From assembly GCA_964504655.1 (NCBI GenBank), contig CAZDFD010000005.1, positions 31,410-95,409 on the forward strand: a DNA stretch of 64,000 nt, read 5' to 3'. This document shows, in pieces, positions 15,793 through 24,233 of this stretch. The stretch's first letter is position 1, and every line of letters begins with the position of its first letter. This stretch comes from JANXAZ01 sp964504655. Lineage in GTDB: Bacteria; Pseudomonadota; Alphaproteobacteria; Geminicoccales; Geminicoccaceae. Both the position numbers and the translations under genes were made by a program. The notes beneath the pieces are model-generated. The model was not told the origin of the DNA. It did not search any database and was given only the letters and a program-made list of their open reading frames with translations.

Positions 15793-16566
15793 TCAAGCCG
15801 CCTCGGCGGTCATGACGAGGTGCGCGAGACGGTCCGCATCGAGCCCGGCCGCCTCCCGCACTGCCGCGAGCCTTCCCTTGCGCAGGACCACGATGCGATC
15901 GGCGACCGCCACCACGTCCCGCATGTCGTGGCTCACGAGCAGCACCGCCACGCCCTCCGCCTTCAGGCCGCGGATCAGCGTTCGGACCTCCTCGGTCTCG
16001 CGCACACCCAGCGCCGCGGTGGGCTCGTCCATCACGAGCAGGCGAGCGTCCCACAGCAAGGCCCGGGCGATCGCCACCGCCTGGCGCTGGCCACCCGAGA
16101 GTTCGCCCACCGGGCGATCGACGTCGGGGACCCTGATTGCGAGCCGATCGAGCGCGCGCCTCGCCTCCTCCCGCATCCGCGCGACATCGAGGATCGCCAA
16201 GCCGAAGAGGAGACTGCGGCGAACCCGCTCGGCGCCCAGAAAGAGATTGTGCCAAACGGGCAGGCGTGGGGCGAGGGCCAGGTGCTGGTGGATGGTCGCG
16301 ATCCCGGCCTCGAGCGCGTCCCGGGGACCGCGCGGCTCGTAGGGCCGGCCCTGCCAGCGCATGGTCCCGGCGGTGGGCCGATGGACGCCGGCCAAGAGCT
16401 TGACCAAGCTCGACTTGCCGGCGCCGTTGTCGCCCACGAGGCCCACGACCTCGCCCGCCCGGACCGCGAGCGAGACGTCGGCGAGGGCCCCGACCGGCCC
16501 GTAGCTGAGCGCCACGCGCTCGAGCTCAAGGAGGGACCCGCCGCCGCTGCGATCCTGGTCGCTCAA
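15793..16566 (-). CDS. sugar ABC transporter ATP-binding protein (single NBD)
   Basis: The product has 257 residues with one complete nucleotide-binding domain: Walker A GDNGAGKSSLVKLLAG, Q-loop IATIHQHLALAP, signature LSGGQRQAVAIARAL, Walker B LLVMDEPTAALG and H-loop VLLVSHD. Sugar importers of the CUT2 class usually carry two fused domains of about 500 residues (RbsA type); this is a single-domain FrcA-like form that must dimerise. TTG at 16566 was chosen, giving SDQDR before the first strand; ATG at 16623 is possible but overlaps the upstream gene by 41 bases. Last gene of the kinase-permease-binding protein-ATPase unit. Confidence 0.9.
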   Translation of the reverse strand: MSDQDRSGGGSLLELERVALSYGPVGALADVSLAVRAGEVVGLVGDNGAGKSSLVKLLAGVHRPTAGTMRWQGRPYEPRGPRDALEAGIATIHQHLALAPRLPVWHNLFLGAERVRRSLLFGLAILDVARMREEARRALDRLAIRVPDVDRPVGELSGGQRQAVAIARALLWDARLLVMDEPTAALGVRETEEVRTLIRGLKAEGVAVLLVSHDMRDVVAVADRIVVLRKGRLAAVREAAGLDADRLAHLVMTAEAA

Positions 16567-16582
16567 GCCCGCCGCATCCGCC

Positions 16583-17530
16583 TCACCAGGGCCACTCCCC
16601 CTCGGCCGGGACGTTGTTGGCATCCACCAGCACCGCGTCCATGAAGAGGTAGGGCCCGGGGGTTATGTCGCTCTTGGGCGTGCCCGAGAGGATGTCGTCG
16701 AGCGAATCGACCGCCGCTTCGCCCATGAGCTCGAAGGGAATCGCCACGGTCGCGGTGAACAGACTGTTGGGGTCGCGGATCCGGCGGAAGGCCTCCTGGC
16801 CGCCGTCGACGCCGGTCAGGTGCACTTGACCCTTCTTGAGCCCCTGCGCCTGCAGGATGTCGTCGATCACGAAGGCTTGGCCGTCGAAGCTCGCCCAGAC
16901 CGCCTGGAACTTGCCGGCGTGCCGCAGGGCGAGCGCCTCCATCCCGGCCTTGACGTCCTCGCGCCAGCTCTGGGTGCGGGCCATGGCGTGGCTGCCCAGC
17001 ACCTTCACCCCGGTATTTTCCTCGAGGATGATGTCCATCACCCTCCCGCGAATCTTCGTGCCGCCGTGCCCCTCGTAGCGGCTCATCAGGATGCTGCCCG
17101 TGTAGTCGAGCAGGCCCAAGAGGTAGACGCCGATCTTGGCACCCACCTCGAACTCGTTGACGGTCACGTCGAACAACGTGTGCGGGCTGGTGCCCGACAT
17201 GACGGTGACGACTGGGATCTTCTTGGCCTTGGCGGCCGCGAGCTGAGCCTCGGCCTGCAGGGGCTTGCCCATGGCGAGCAGGATCGCGTCCACGCCCTTC
17301 TGCACGAGGTTCTCGATCTGCGCCGCGTGGTCCGGGACCGATCCGGCCGAGTTGAGGAGGGTCACCTCCCAGCCCTTGTCCTCGGCCGCCGCCTTGGCGG
17401 CGTTCGCGGTCCGCGCGTGGGTCTCGGCCGACATCTGGAAGGCCACGATACCGAGCTTGGCGGCCGTCGCCGGGCCGTTGCCGCCTGCCCAGACAGCCGC
17501 CGCAGCGGCGAGCACGAGGAGCGTGCGCAC
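16583..17530 (-). CDS. periplasmic sugar-binding protein of an ABC importer
   Basis: The product has 315 residues. The signal peptide (1-23, ending ATAA) is followed by a type I periplasmic binding fold: KLGIVAFQMSAETHARTANAAK, then QIENLVQKGVDAILLA and VTVMSGTSPHTLF, with the late GVDGGQEAFRRIRDPNSLFTATVA typical of ribose/xylose-type receptors. It delivers a sugar to the neighbouring permease. GGGAGG lies seven bases before the GTG at 17530. The ligand is unknown; the linked FGGY kinase suggests a pentose, pentitol or similar polyol. Confidence 0.9.
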   Translation of the reverse strand: MRTLLVLAAAAAVWAGGNGPATAAKLGIVAFQMSAETHARTANAAKAAAEDKGWEVTLLNSAGSVPDHAAQIENLVQKGVDAILLAMGKPLQAEAQLAAAKAKKIPVVTVMSGTSPHTLFDVTVNEFEVGAKIGVYLLGLLDYTGSILMSRYEGHGGTKIRGRVMDIILEENTGVKVLGSHAMARTQSWREDVKAGMEALALRHAGKFQAVWASFDGQAFVIDDILQAQGLKKGQVHLTGVDGGQEAFRRIRDPNSLFTATVAIPFELMGEAAVDSLDDILSGTPKSDITPGPYLFMDAVLVDANNVPAEGEWPW

Positions 17531-17585
17531 GAGCGTGCCTCCCGGAAGATCGCGTCGCGGAGCATGGCGGGCGCGCCTGCAACAA

Positions 17586-18533
17586 TCAACGCGCCCCGCC
17601 GAACGCCGCCTCCTGCAGCAGCCGCGCCGAGAAGCCGACCGAGGCCAGCATGATGAGCCCGAGCGCGATGTCCTGCACGTAGTAGGGCAGGCCGATGAGC
17701 GTGAGCCCGTTGGCTAGGCTCTGGATGACGAGCACGCCCACGAGGGTGCCGGCGAGGTTCGGCCGGCCGGGCTCGATCGTCGTCATGCCGAGCAGCACGG
17801 CGGCGATCGAGCGCATCAGGAGCTCGTTCGCGATGGTCGGCGAGGAGGAGGCGAGCGCGGCCGTGAGCAGGAGCCCGCACAGGCCGGCGCAGGCGGCGGC
17901 GAGCACGAGGCCCAAGAGCTTCATCCGCGCCACGTCGATACCGGCGAGACGGGCCGCCTCGGGGGCCTCGCCCGAGGCCAGGAGCGCCGCCCCGGTGCGG
18001 GTGCGCTTCAACAGAAAGGCCGCCGCCGCGAGCAGGAGCGCAAGCCACAGTACCGGCAGCGGCACCGGCCCGAGGCTGCCGCGGCCCAGCTGGATGAGGC
18101 CGGGCGGGAAGCGCCCGACATAGGCGACGCCGCCGGTGATCAGGAACGCGACCCCCGTGGCGATCGCGCCGACCGCCAGGGTGGCGATCAGCGAGGGGAT
18201 GGCGAGCCGGGTGACGCACAGGCCGCTCAGCACGCCGCAGATCAAGGCCGCCAGGAAACCGGCCAGGAGGGCGAGCGGCCAGGCGACGTCGGCGAATACA
18301 AGGGCGGCGCAGACCACCGAGGCGAGCGTCGCCACCTGGCCGACCGAGAGATCGAGCTCGCCCCCCACCAGCGCCAGGGTGAAACCGGTCGCCAGGACCG
18401 CGAGGAAGCTCGCCTGCTTGACGACCACGAGCAGGTTGCCCGGGCTGGCGAAGCCCGGGGCGGCCAGCGCCAGCGCCACAAGAAGCGCTGCCGCCGCGAG
18501 GACCGTGCCCCAGGCGCGCAGCCGCCGCCTCAC
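17586..18533 (-). CDS. sugar ABC transporter permease (RbsC-like)
   Basis: The product has 315 residues and about nine or ten membrane helices. Family marks are LVGGELDLSVGQVATLASVV near residue 55, a TGGVAYVG loop and the cytoplasmic coupling segment TRTGAALLASGEAPEAARLAGIDV, followed by GLCGLLLTAALASSSPTIANE. It forms the membrane channel of the importer. Its GTG overlaps the kinase TGA by four bases, so translation is probably coupled. A 55-base gap precedes the binding-protein stop-to-start junction on this strand. Confidence 0.93.
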   Translation of the reverse strand: MRRRLRAWGTVLAAAALLVALALAAPGFASPGNLLVVVKQASFLAVLATGFTLALVGGELDLSVGQVATLASVVCAALVFADVAWPLALLAGFLAALICGVLSGLCVTRLAIPSLIATLAVGAIATGVAFLITGGVAYVGRFPPGLIQLGRGSLGPVPLPVLWLALLLAAAAFLLKRTRTGAALLASGEAPEAARLAGIDVARMKLLGLVLAAACAGLCGLLLTAALASSSPTIANELLMRSIAAVLLGMTTIEPGRPNLAGTLVGVLVIQSLANGLTLIGLPYYVQDIALGLIMLASVGFSARLLQEAAFGGAR

Positions 18534-19969
18534 GAGGCCCCACTCCCGCACGCCCGCGCGACCTCGGCCCGCCAGCGCGCGAAGCGCCGGTCTGCCAGGG
18601 CGTGCTCGGCGGCGCTGGCCTCGACCCGGCGCGGCGCCGCCGCCAGTACCGTCTGCGCCGCCACGAGGTCTGCGTAGCGGCCGAGGGCGGTCCAGGTGAG
18701 CCCGGCGGCTCCGAGGAGCGCCCCCTCGCGGGCGGCGAAGGCAAGCACCGGCCGGCCGAGCGCCGCAGCCTTGAGCCGGGCAACGGCCGGCGCCGCGGCG
18801 AGCCCGCCGGTGAGCCGCAGCTCGGTCGCGCGGCAGCCGGCCGCGGCCTCGGCCCGGTCGAGCACGAGGCGGTCCCAGAACGCCAGCGCCTCGAGCCAGG
18901 CGCGTACCAGGTCGGCGGGCCCGTGCCCTTCCTCGAGCCCGAGCAGGCGAGCGCGCAGGCCGGGCTCGGCGAACGGCACCCGCTCGCCGGCGAGCCAGGG
19001 CAGGGCGAGCGGCGCCGTCTCCCCGGGCAGGGCCTCGCCAGGATCCTCGAGCAGCGCCTCGAGTGGCCGGCTGAGCAGGCGGGCGAGCCAGTCGAGACCG
19101 GCGCCACCGGCGAGGCTCGGCCCACCCAGATGCCAGAGACCCTCGCCCCAGGGCGGCGCCAGGAGGCCCGGTGCGGCGACCGGCCGGTCGACGACTAGGC
19201 CGGCCACCTCCGAGCTGCCGGCGCTCGCATAGGCGCGCCCGGGCGCCACCGCGCCGATCGCGAGCGTCGCGCACCAAGCGTCCATGGGCGCGGCCAGGAC
19301 GGGCAGGCCGGGGGCCAGCCCGAGCCCTGCCGCGACCTCGGGCCGGAGTCCCCCGAGCCGGGCACCTAGCGGCCGGATCGGCGCCAGGAGGGCGAGCGGC
19401 AGGCTGTGCCGGCGGGCCGCCTCCACCACCCCGGGAGCCTCCAGCCGAGCCGCCGCGAGCGGGTCGCGCGCCGCCACGCCGCTCAGTTGGAACGCCAGGA
19501 AGTCCTTGGGCTCGAGCAGGTAGCTGGCGCGGTCGAGAGTTGGGCCGGCGTGCCGGGCGAGCCACAGCAGGCGGGCGAGCGGGTGCGAAGCGTCGATCGG
19601 CAGGGCCGCGGCGAGCGCGGGGTCGGCGGCCAGCTCCTCGGCCTCGGCCCTGGCCCGCCGGTCGCGGAACAGGATCGCTCCGAGCAGCGGCCGACCGGTG
19701 GCGTCGACCAGCACCTCGGAGCGGGTGGCGCCGGTGACCACGAGGCCGCGCACCCGCTCCGCCCGGCCGGCCACGAGCCCGGCCGCCAGATCGGTGAAGG
19801 CGTCCCACCAGACGCGGGCGTCCTGCTCGACCCGATCGGTCGCCGGCGGCAGGCGTTCCGCGAGCGGGCGGGCGGCGGCCGCGAGCAGGCCGCCCGAGCC
19901 GTCGACCAGCCCGAGCTTGAGGGCGCTGCCGCCCACGTCGGCAGCCAGCACGAGCCCGTCCCGCTCCAT
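18530..19969 (-). CDS. FGGY-family carbohydrate kinase
   Basis: The product has 479 residues, near the normal length. It phosphorylates a sugar or polyol with ATP in the cytoplasm. The N-domain begins VLAADVGGSALKLGLVD (phosphate loop) and the conserved APMDAWCATLAIGAVAPG carries the likely catalytic Asp, followed by YASAGSSEVAG. A later ATP-binding LRLTGGLAAAPAVARLKA is also present. ATG at 19969 follows GAGGGGCG. It is the first gene of the minus-strand importer unit, so it probably acts on the imported substrate. Xylulokinase-like by resemblance, substrate not assigned. Confidence 0.9.
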   Translation of the reverse strand: MERDGLVLAADVGGSALKLGLVDGSGGLLAAAARPLAERLPPATDRVEQDARVWWDAFTDLAAGLVAGRAERVRGLVVTGATRSEVLVDATGRPLLGAILFRDRRARAEAEELAADPALAAALPIDASHPLARLLWLARHAGPTLDRASYLLEPKDFLAFQLSGVAARDPLAAARLEAPGVVEAARRHSLPLALLAPIRPLGARLGGLRPEVAAGLGLAPGLPVLAAPMDAWCATLAIGAVAPGRAYASAGSSEVAGLVVDRPVAAPGLLAPPWGEGLWHLGGPSLAGGAGLDWLARLLSRPLEALLEDPGEALPGETAPLALPWLAGERVPFAEPGLRARLLGLEEGHGPADLVRAWLEALAFWDRLVLDRAEAAAGCRATELRLTGGLAAAPAVARLKAAALGRPVLAFAAREGALLGAAGLTWTALGRYADLVAAQTVLAAAPRRVEASAAEHALADRRFARWRAEVARACGSGAS

Positions 19970-19994
19970 CGCCCCTCGCCTTCGCCGGCGTCTC

Positions 19995-21392
19995 CTAGTC
20001 GGCGGCCGCTGGCGTCGACAAGCGCAATGGGCGCACCTCGAGGGCGCCGAAGCGGGCGAGCGGCAGGCCGGCCTCCGCACCGGCCGCGCGCACCCGCTCG
20101 ACCAGCGCCTCGTCGCCAGGCCGGGTGACCAGGAGGGCCGGCCGGGCGCGCCTCAGGAAGGCACGCAGCGCGACGTCCTCGAGGTACCAGGAGACGATCC
20201 GATACTCCTCCCGGCCGAGCGGGTGCAGGAGCACAACGTGGGTCGGCCACCAGCCCGCCCGGGTGAACAGGAGCGCGGTGCCGGGCGGCCGCTCGCGGTC
20301 GAGCCAGGCGGCGAGCCGGTGGACCTCTGCCGGCAGGCCCCGGCGAAGGTAGAGCTCGGGCGGCCGCCACCAGGTCGTGGCGGCGGTGCCACCGGCGAGC
20401 AGGAGGACCAGCGCGATCCGCGCCTTCGGCGCCACGATCCAGCCGACCGCGCCGGCGGCGGCGAGCGGCAGCGCCAGCGTCGCCGCGGTGAGCGCGTAGC
20501 GGTCGACAAGGCTAACGCCGCGGCCGGCGGCGAGCACCAGCAGCAGGGCGAGGCAGGCGAGCAACAGGAGGAGCAGGAGCGTGAGGCCGGCCCGCCGGGC
20601 CCGGCCAGACCGCCAGGGCAGCGCCCAGAGCCCGGCCACGGCGAGCGCCGCGGTCAGCGGACCCAGGGCCGCGAGCAGCCGGCCTCCGGCGACCGCGAGC
20701 GCGGCCGGCCAAGCGACGGCGGCGCCGCCGACCGAGGCGCCGCTCGCGGTCACGTAGCCGAGCCCGTCCCGCAGACCCGCGAGACCACCGAGCGCGGCGA
20801 GCGTCCACCAGGCGGGCAGCGGCAGCACCGCCAGGAGCACGAGCGCGGCCCGCCCCGGCCGGCCGGTGGCGAGGAGCTGGTGCAGCGGCAGCAGCGGCAC
20901 CAGCAGCCAAGCCTCGTAGCGCAGCCCGGTGGCGAGCGCGGCGGCTGCGGCGAGGCCGGCCATGGCCAGAGCGGGTCGGGACGCCTCGGCCACGACGAGC
21001 GCTAGGCGCACCGCCAGGAGCAGGAAGAGGAGCGCCGGGGCGTCGACGAGGGCAGTGGCGCTCAGCGCCACGTGCATCGGCAGGAGCGCCAGGAGAGCCG
21101 CGGCGGCGAGCCCGGCGGCGGGCCCGATCAGCGCCCCGGCGAGGCTCGCGAGCACGGCGACGCTCAGGCTGCCCGTGGCGAGGCTCAGCGCCCGGGCGGC
21201 CCAGAGCGGGTCGGGCGACACCAGGTTGGCGAGCCCGACCAGCACTTCACCCAGGGGCAGCCAGTGGCCGTCGCGCAGGAGGCGCGGCGCCTCGAGCCAC
21301 TGGCGGCCGAGCGCCGCCCGGCTAGGGCCGTCGCCCGGGACGTCGATGGTGGCGAGTGCCAGGGCCAGCCGCAGCGCGAGGGCGAGCAGCAC
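19995..21392 (-). CDS. GT-C fold (GT39/ArnT-like) membrane glycosyltransferase
   Basis: The product has about 465 residues with ten or more hydrophobic helices and a soluble C-terminal tail. DVPGDGPSRAALGRQW near residue 17 resembles the first periplasmic loop of GT39-type transferases, where an acidic residue is catalytic, and HWLPLGEVLVG follows. Such enzymes transfer sugars from polyprenyl-phosphate donors on the outer face of the inner membrane. No earlier in-frame start codon exists upstream in this frame, so GTG at 21392 is used. It is a candidate user of the lipid-linked sugar made by the 23.2-27.7 kb cluster (inference). Confidence 0.7.
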   Translation of the reverse strand: MLLALALRLALALATIDVPGDGPSRAALGRQWLEAPRLLRDGHWLPLGEVLVGLANLVSPDPLWAARALSLATGSLSVAVLASLAGALIGPAAGLAAAALLALLPMHVALSATALVDAPALLFLLLAVRLALVVAEASRPALAMAGLAAAAALATGLRYEAWLLVPLLPLHQLLATGRPGRAALVLLAVLPLPAWWTLAALGGLAGLRDGLGYVTASGASVGGAAVAWPAALAVAGGRLLAALGPLTAALAVAGLWALPWRSGRARRAGLTLLLLLLLACLALLLVLAAGRGVSLVDRYALTAATLALPLAAAGAVGWIVAPKARIALVLLLAGGTAATTWWRPPELYLRRGLPAEVHRLAAWLDRERPPGTALLFTRAGWWPTHVVLLHPLGREEYRIVSWYLEDVALRAFLRRARPALLVTRPGDEALVERVRAAGAEAGLPLARFGALEVRPLRLSTPAAAD

Positions 21393-21450
21393 GAGCAGGA
21401 CGAGCCCGACGCGCGCGCGGCGGGTCCAGCCGGGCGCGGCCGCGGCGGGC

Positions 21451-22314
21451 TCAGGCGGCGTCGGCTATCGCCCCGCCGCGGGCCGCCTCGAGCGCGAGCA
21501 TCGCCCGCTTGACCCCGAGGCCCCAGTGGTAGCCGCCCAGGGCGCCGGTCTCGCGGATCACCCGGTGGCAGGGGATCAGCCAGCCGATCCGGTTGCGGCC
21601 GCAGGCCGACCCGACCGCCCGGCCGGCCCCAGGCCGGCCGAGCGCCGCGGCGAGCCCGCCATAGCTCAGGACTGCGCCCTCGGGGATCCGCAGGAGGGCC
21701 CGCCAGACCTGGACCTGGAACGGCGTCCCCTTGACCAGGACCCGCAGGGGGGCGTCCTCCGGGCGGCGACCGAACACCGCCTCGGGTAGCGCCGCGGTCG
21801 CGGCCGGGTCCTCGACCAGCCGCGACAGCGGCCAGTCGGCGCGGGCCTCCTCGAGCGCCCCGGCGAGGCCGGTCTCGGTCAGGAACGCGAGGCGGGCGAG
21901 GCCGAGCCCGCTCACCACGAACAGCGCCGCGCCGAACGGTGTCGGATGTACGCCGAAGCGCAGCTCGAGCCCGGCGCCGCGGGCGCGGTAGGCGCCCGGG
22001 GTCATCGCCTCGAGGCGGACGAACAGGTCGTGCAGCCGCGACGGGCCCGAAAGGCCGACCTCGAGCGCGGCGCCCAGCACCGCGTCGGAGCCGCGCAGGC
22101 GCACCTTGGCCGCCTCGAGGTTCATCAGGCCCAGGAGCTGCTTCGGGGTGACCCCGGCCCAGTGGGCGAACACCCGCTGGGCGTGCCAGGGGCTGAGCCC
22201 CATGACCTCGGCCACCTCGTCCAGGCCCGGCTGCTCCTCGCGGTGGTCAGCCAGCCACCGGATCGCCCGCGCGATCCGCTCGTAGGTCGCCGTCCGCTCG
22301 CCTTCTCCCCTCAC
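21451..22314 (-). CDS. Ada/Ogt-type methylated-DNA cysteine methyltransferase with AraC HTH
   Basis: The product has 287 residues. The N-terminal AraC-type helix-turn-helix (about 10-95, with MGLSPWHAQRVFAHWAGVTPKQLLGL) is fused to an alkyltransferase domain whose active site IPCHRVIRETGALGGYHWG holds the acceptor Cys. GRAVGSACGRNRIGWL precedes it as in Ogt. The protein removes O6-methyl groups from guanine and may also activate repair genes. The N-terminal phosphotriester Cys domain of full-length Ada is absent. GGAAGGAG lies seven bases before the GTG at 22314. Confidence 0.93.
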   Translation of the reverse strand: MRGEGERTATYERIARAIRWLADHREEQPGLDEVAEVMGLSPWHAQRVFAHWAGVTPKQLLGLMNLEAAKVRLRGSDAVLGAALEVGLSGPSRLHDLFVRLEAMTPGAYRARGAGLELRFGVHPTPFGAALFVVSGLGLARLAFLTETGLAGALEEARADWPLSRLVEDPAATAALPEAVFGRRPEDAPLRVLVKGTPFQVQVWRALLRIPEGAVLSYGGLAAALGRPGAGRAVGSACGRNRIGWLIPCHRVIRETGALGGYHWGLGVKRAMLALEAARGGAIADAA

Positions 22315-22435
22315 GCTCCGTCTCCTTCCGGCCACGTCGTGCCGTCTCCTAGGCCGCGACGCCGCCCTTCGACACCCGGATCTTGCGGCCCGCCCTTCAC
22401 CCTTCGTCAAGCTTGATCGGGCATGAAGGCGGGCG

Positions 22436-22741
22436 ATGGCCGAGCTGCGCGCGATCGCACCTCGGGGCCGGCCGTGGCCCGGGCCGGCGCCGGTCGACCC
22501 GGCCGCGCTGGCGGCGGCCCGGGGCGCGCTCCTGCGCGCGCTCGCCGGGCTCGATGGCCGCCCCGGCTCGATCGGCATCGTGGTACCACCCACGGACCAT
22601 CGGGCCGCCTTCTGGGTGCAGCTCGGCGCCGGCGAGGCGGGGCCGGTCGCGGCCGCGCCCGGAACGGCCGCCTACCGGCTCGCCGCCGGCGCCGGGATCG
22701 TCCTCGAGGGGCTGCACCGGCCGGTGGACCTCCTGGTCTGA
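22436..22741 (+). CDS. small hypothetical protein
   Basis: The product has 101 residues, Ala/Gly-rich, with no motif I recognise. A Val/Ile strand GSIGIVVPPTDHRAAFWVQLG and the end IVLEGLHRPVDLLV look like a small alpha/beta fold rather than shadow translation. AAGGCGGG precedes the ATG. The MaoC gene follows 62 bases later on the same strand. Reality of the gene is uncertain: the same stretch is open on the other strand too. Confidence 0.45.
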   Translation: MAELRAIAPRGRPWPGPAPVDPAALAAARGALLRALAGLDGRPGSIGIVVPPTDHRAAFWVQLGAGEAGPVAAAPGTAAYRLAAGAGIVLEGLHRPVDLLV

Positions 22742-22803
22742 GCCGCTTGCCCCGCCGGCGCCGCCCGGGCAGCCTCCCACCGGCCGCGGCGGAGGGCGGA
22801 GGA

Positions 22804-23265
22804 ATGGCGGACCTTTGGCTCGAGGACCTCGAGGTCGGGCGAGTGTTCGAGACCGCCGGCTGCACGCTGAGCGAGGCGCAGATCCTCGACTTCGCTTGGT
22901 CGCACGACCCGCAGCCGTTCCACATCGACCGCGAGGCCGCCGCCGCCGGGCCCTATGGTGGGCTGATCGCCTCGGGATTCCAGACGCTGCTCGTGGCGTT
23001 CCGACTGTTCTACCAGGAGCGGGTCATCAACGCCGCCTCGCTCGGCTCGCCGGGCATGGACGAGCTGCGCTGGCTGGCACCGGTGCGGCCGGAGGACACG
23101 CTAAGGGTAAGCGCCCGGGTGCTCGAGCGGCGGCCGTCGCGCTCGCGCCCCGACCGCGGCACGGCGGTGCTCGCCTATGCGGTGCTCAACCAGCGCTCTG
23201 AGACGGTGATGACTTTCAAGATCACCCACATCCTGCGGAGGCGGCCGACGCCCTCGGCTCCCTGA
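22804..23265 (+). CDS. MaoC-family dehydratase / hotdog-fold hydratase
   Basis: The product has 153 residues. The start LWLEDLEVGRVFETAGCTLSE and the hydratase segment ILDFAWSHDPQPFHIDREAA, with the Asp and His of the R-hydratase active site, define the family. GPYGGLIASGFQT follows. It hydrates 2-enoyl-CoA or a related thioester. GGAGGA sits directly before the ATG at 22804. Its last 44 bases overlap the convergent UPF0104 gene. A link to polyhydroxyalkanoate monomer supply is possible given the phasin-like gene, but this is inference. Confidence 0.9.
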   Translation: MADLWLEDLEVGRVFETAGCTLSEAQILDFAWSHDPQPFHIDREAAAAGPYGGLIASGFQTLLVAFRLFYQERVINAASLGSPGMDELRWLAPVRPEDTLRVSARVLERRPSRSRPDRGTAVLAYAVLNQRSETVMTFKITHILRRRPTPSAP

Positions 23266-24223
23266 CCGGGGCAGCCGCGGCCGGGCGACGCCCGATCGCG
23301 AGCGGCAGGGCGAGCAGGCCCAGGAAGGTGGCGAAGCCGAGTGTGGCGAGCCGGCAAACCCCGGTAGCCGCGACCGCCACCTCGGGCGGTGCCGCGAGGG
23401 CCACGAGCAGCGCGATCATCGTGGCCTCGGTGCCGCCCACCCCGCCCGGGAACAGGGGCAGCGCGCCGACCAGCATCGCGAAGCCGAACACGAACGCCGC
23501 CGCCGGCAGTCCGATCGGCCGGCCGAGCCCGTCCATCAGCCAGGCGAGGCCGGCGATCTCGGCGGCCCAGCCGAGCAGGCCGAGTCCACAGGCGGCGGCG
23601 AGCAGGCGCGGTGTCGCGAGCGCGCCGAGCGCCCGTGCCGCCCGCCGGCCGCGCACCAGGAGCCGCCCGGCCCGCCCCGTCAGCCGGTGCAGGGCCAGCG
23701 TCGCGCGCTCGAGCGGCCCCGGACGCAGGAGGAGCAGTCCGGGCAGAACGACGAGCAGGCCGAGGAGCGCCACCGGCCCGCCATGGCCGCCGATCGCAGC
23801 GGCCCCGGCGGCCACGAACAGCAGCATCGGCAGGGCATCGCTCAGCCGGTCGAGCACGAGCAGGCCCATGGTCCGCTCGTAGGGGTGGCCACCGTGGCGG
23901 CGCAGCAGCCACAGGCGGACCACTTCGCCGAGCTTGCCCGGGGTCGCGGTGAGCGCGAAGCCGGCGGTGTAGTCGAGCAGCGCCCGGCCGGGCGCAAGCG
24001 GGGTGCCGTTGGCGCGCGCCAGCAACCACCAGCGCAGCCCGCGCAGAAGGTAGTTGGCGAGCGAGAGGGCGAGCAGGCTCAAAATCACCGGTGCTTCGAG
24101 GCGGGCGAGCTCGGCCGCCACCTCGCGCCAGCCGGCGACCAGCCCGGCCGCCGCCAGCAGCAGCGCAAAGCTCAGTAGCCCCAGGGCCAGGAGCGCCATC
24201 GCCCGGCGCGGCTCGAAGCGCAC
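23222..24223 (-). CDS. UPF0104 / lysylphosphatidylglycerol-synthase-TM-type membrane protein
   Basis: The product has 333 residues and about eight membrane helices. Family marks are NYLLRGLRWWLLARANGT near residue 58, DYTAGFALTATPGKLGEVVRLW with the conserved PGKxGE, and GGVGGTEATMIALL near the C-terminus. This family includes flippase-like and glycosyltransferase-associated membrane proteins. GAGGAGG lies five bases before the GTG at 24223. It ends the minus-strand cluster with UbiA, FAD oxidase and SDR genes; moving the lipid-linked product across the membrane is a fair inference. Confidence 0.85.
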   Translation of the reverse strand: MRFEPRRAMALLALGLLSFALLLAAAGLVAGWREVAAELARLEAPVILSLLALSLANYLLRGLRWWLLARANGTPLAPGRALLDYTAGFALTATPGKLGEVVRLWLLRRHGGHPYERTMGLLVLDRLSDALPMLLFVAAGAAAIGGHGGPVALLGLLVVLPGLLLLRPGPLERATLALHRLTGRAGRLLVRGRRAARALGALATPRLLAAACGLGLLGWAAEIAGLAWLMDGLGRPIGLPAAAFVFGFAMLVGALPLFPGGVGGTEATMIALLVALAAPPEVAVAATGVCRLATLGFATFLGLLALPLAIGRRPAAAAPVREPRASAASAGCG

Positions 24224-24233
24224 GGCCGCCTCC

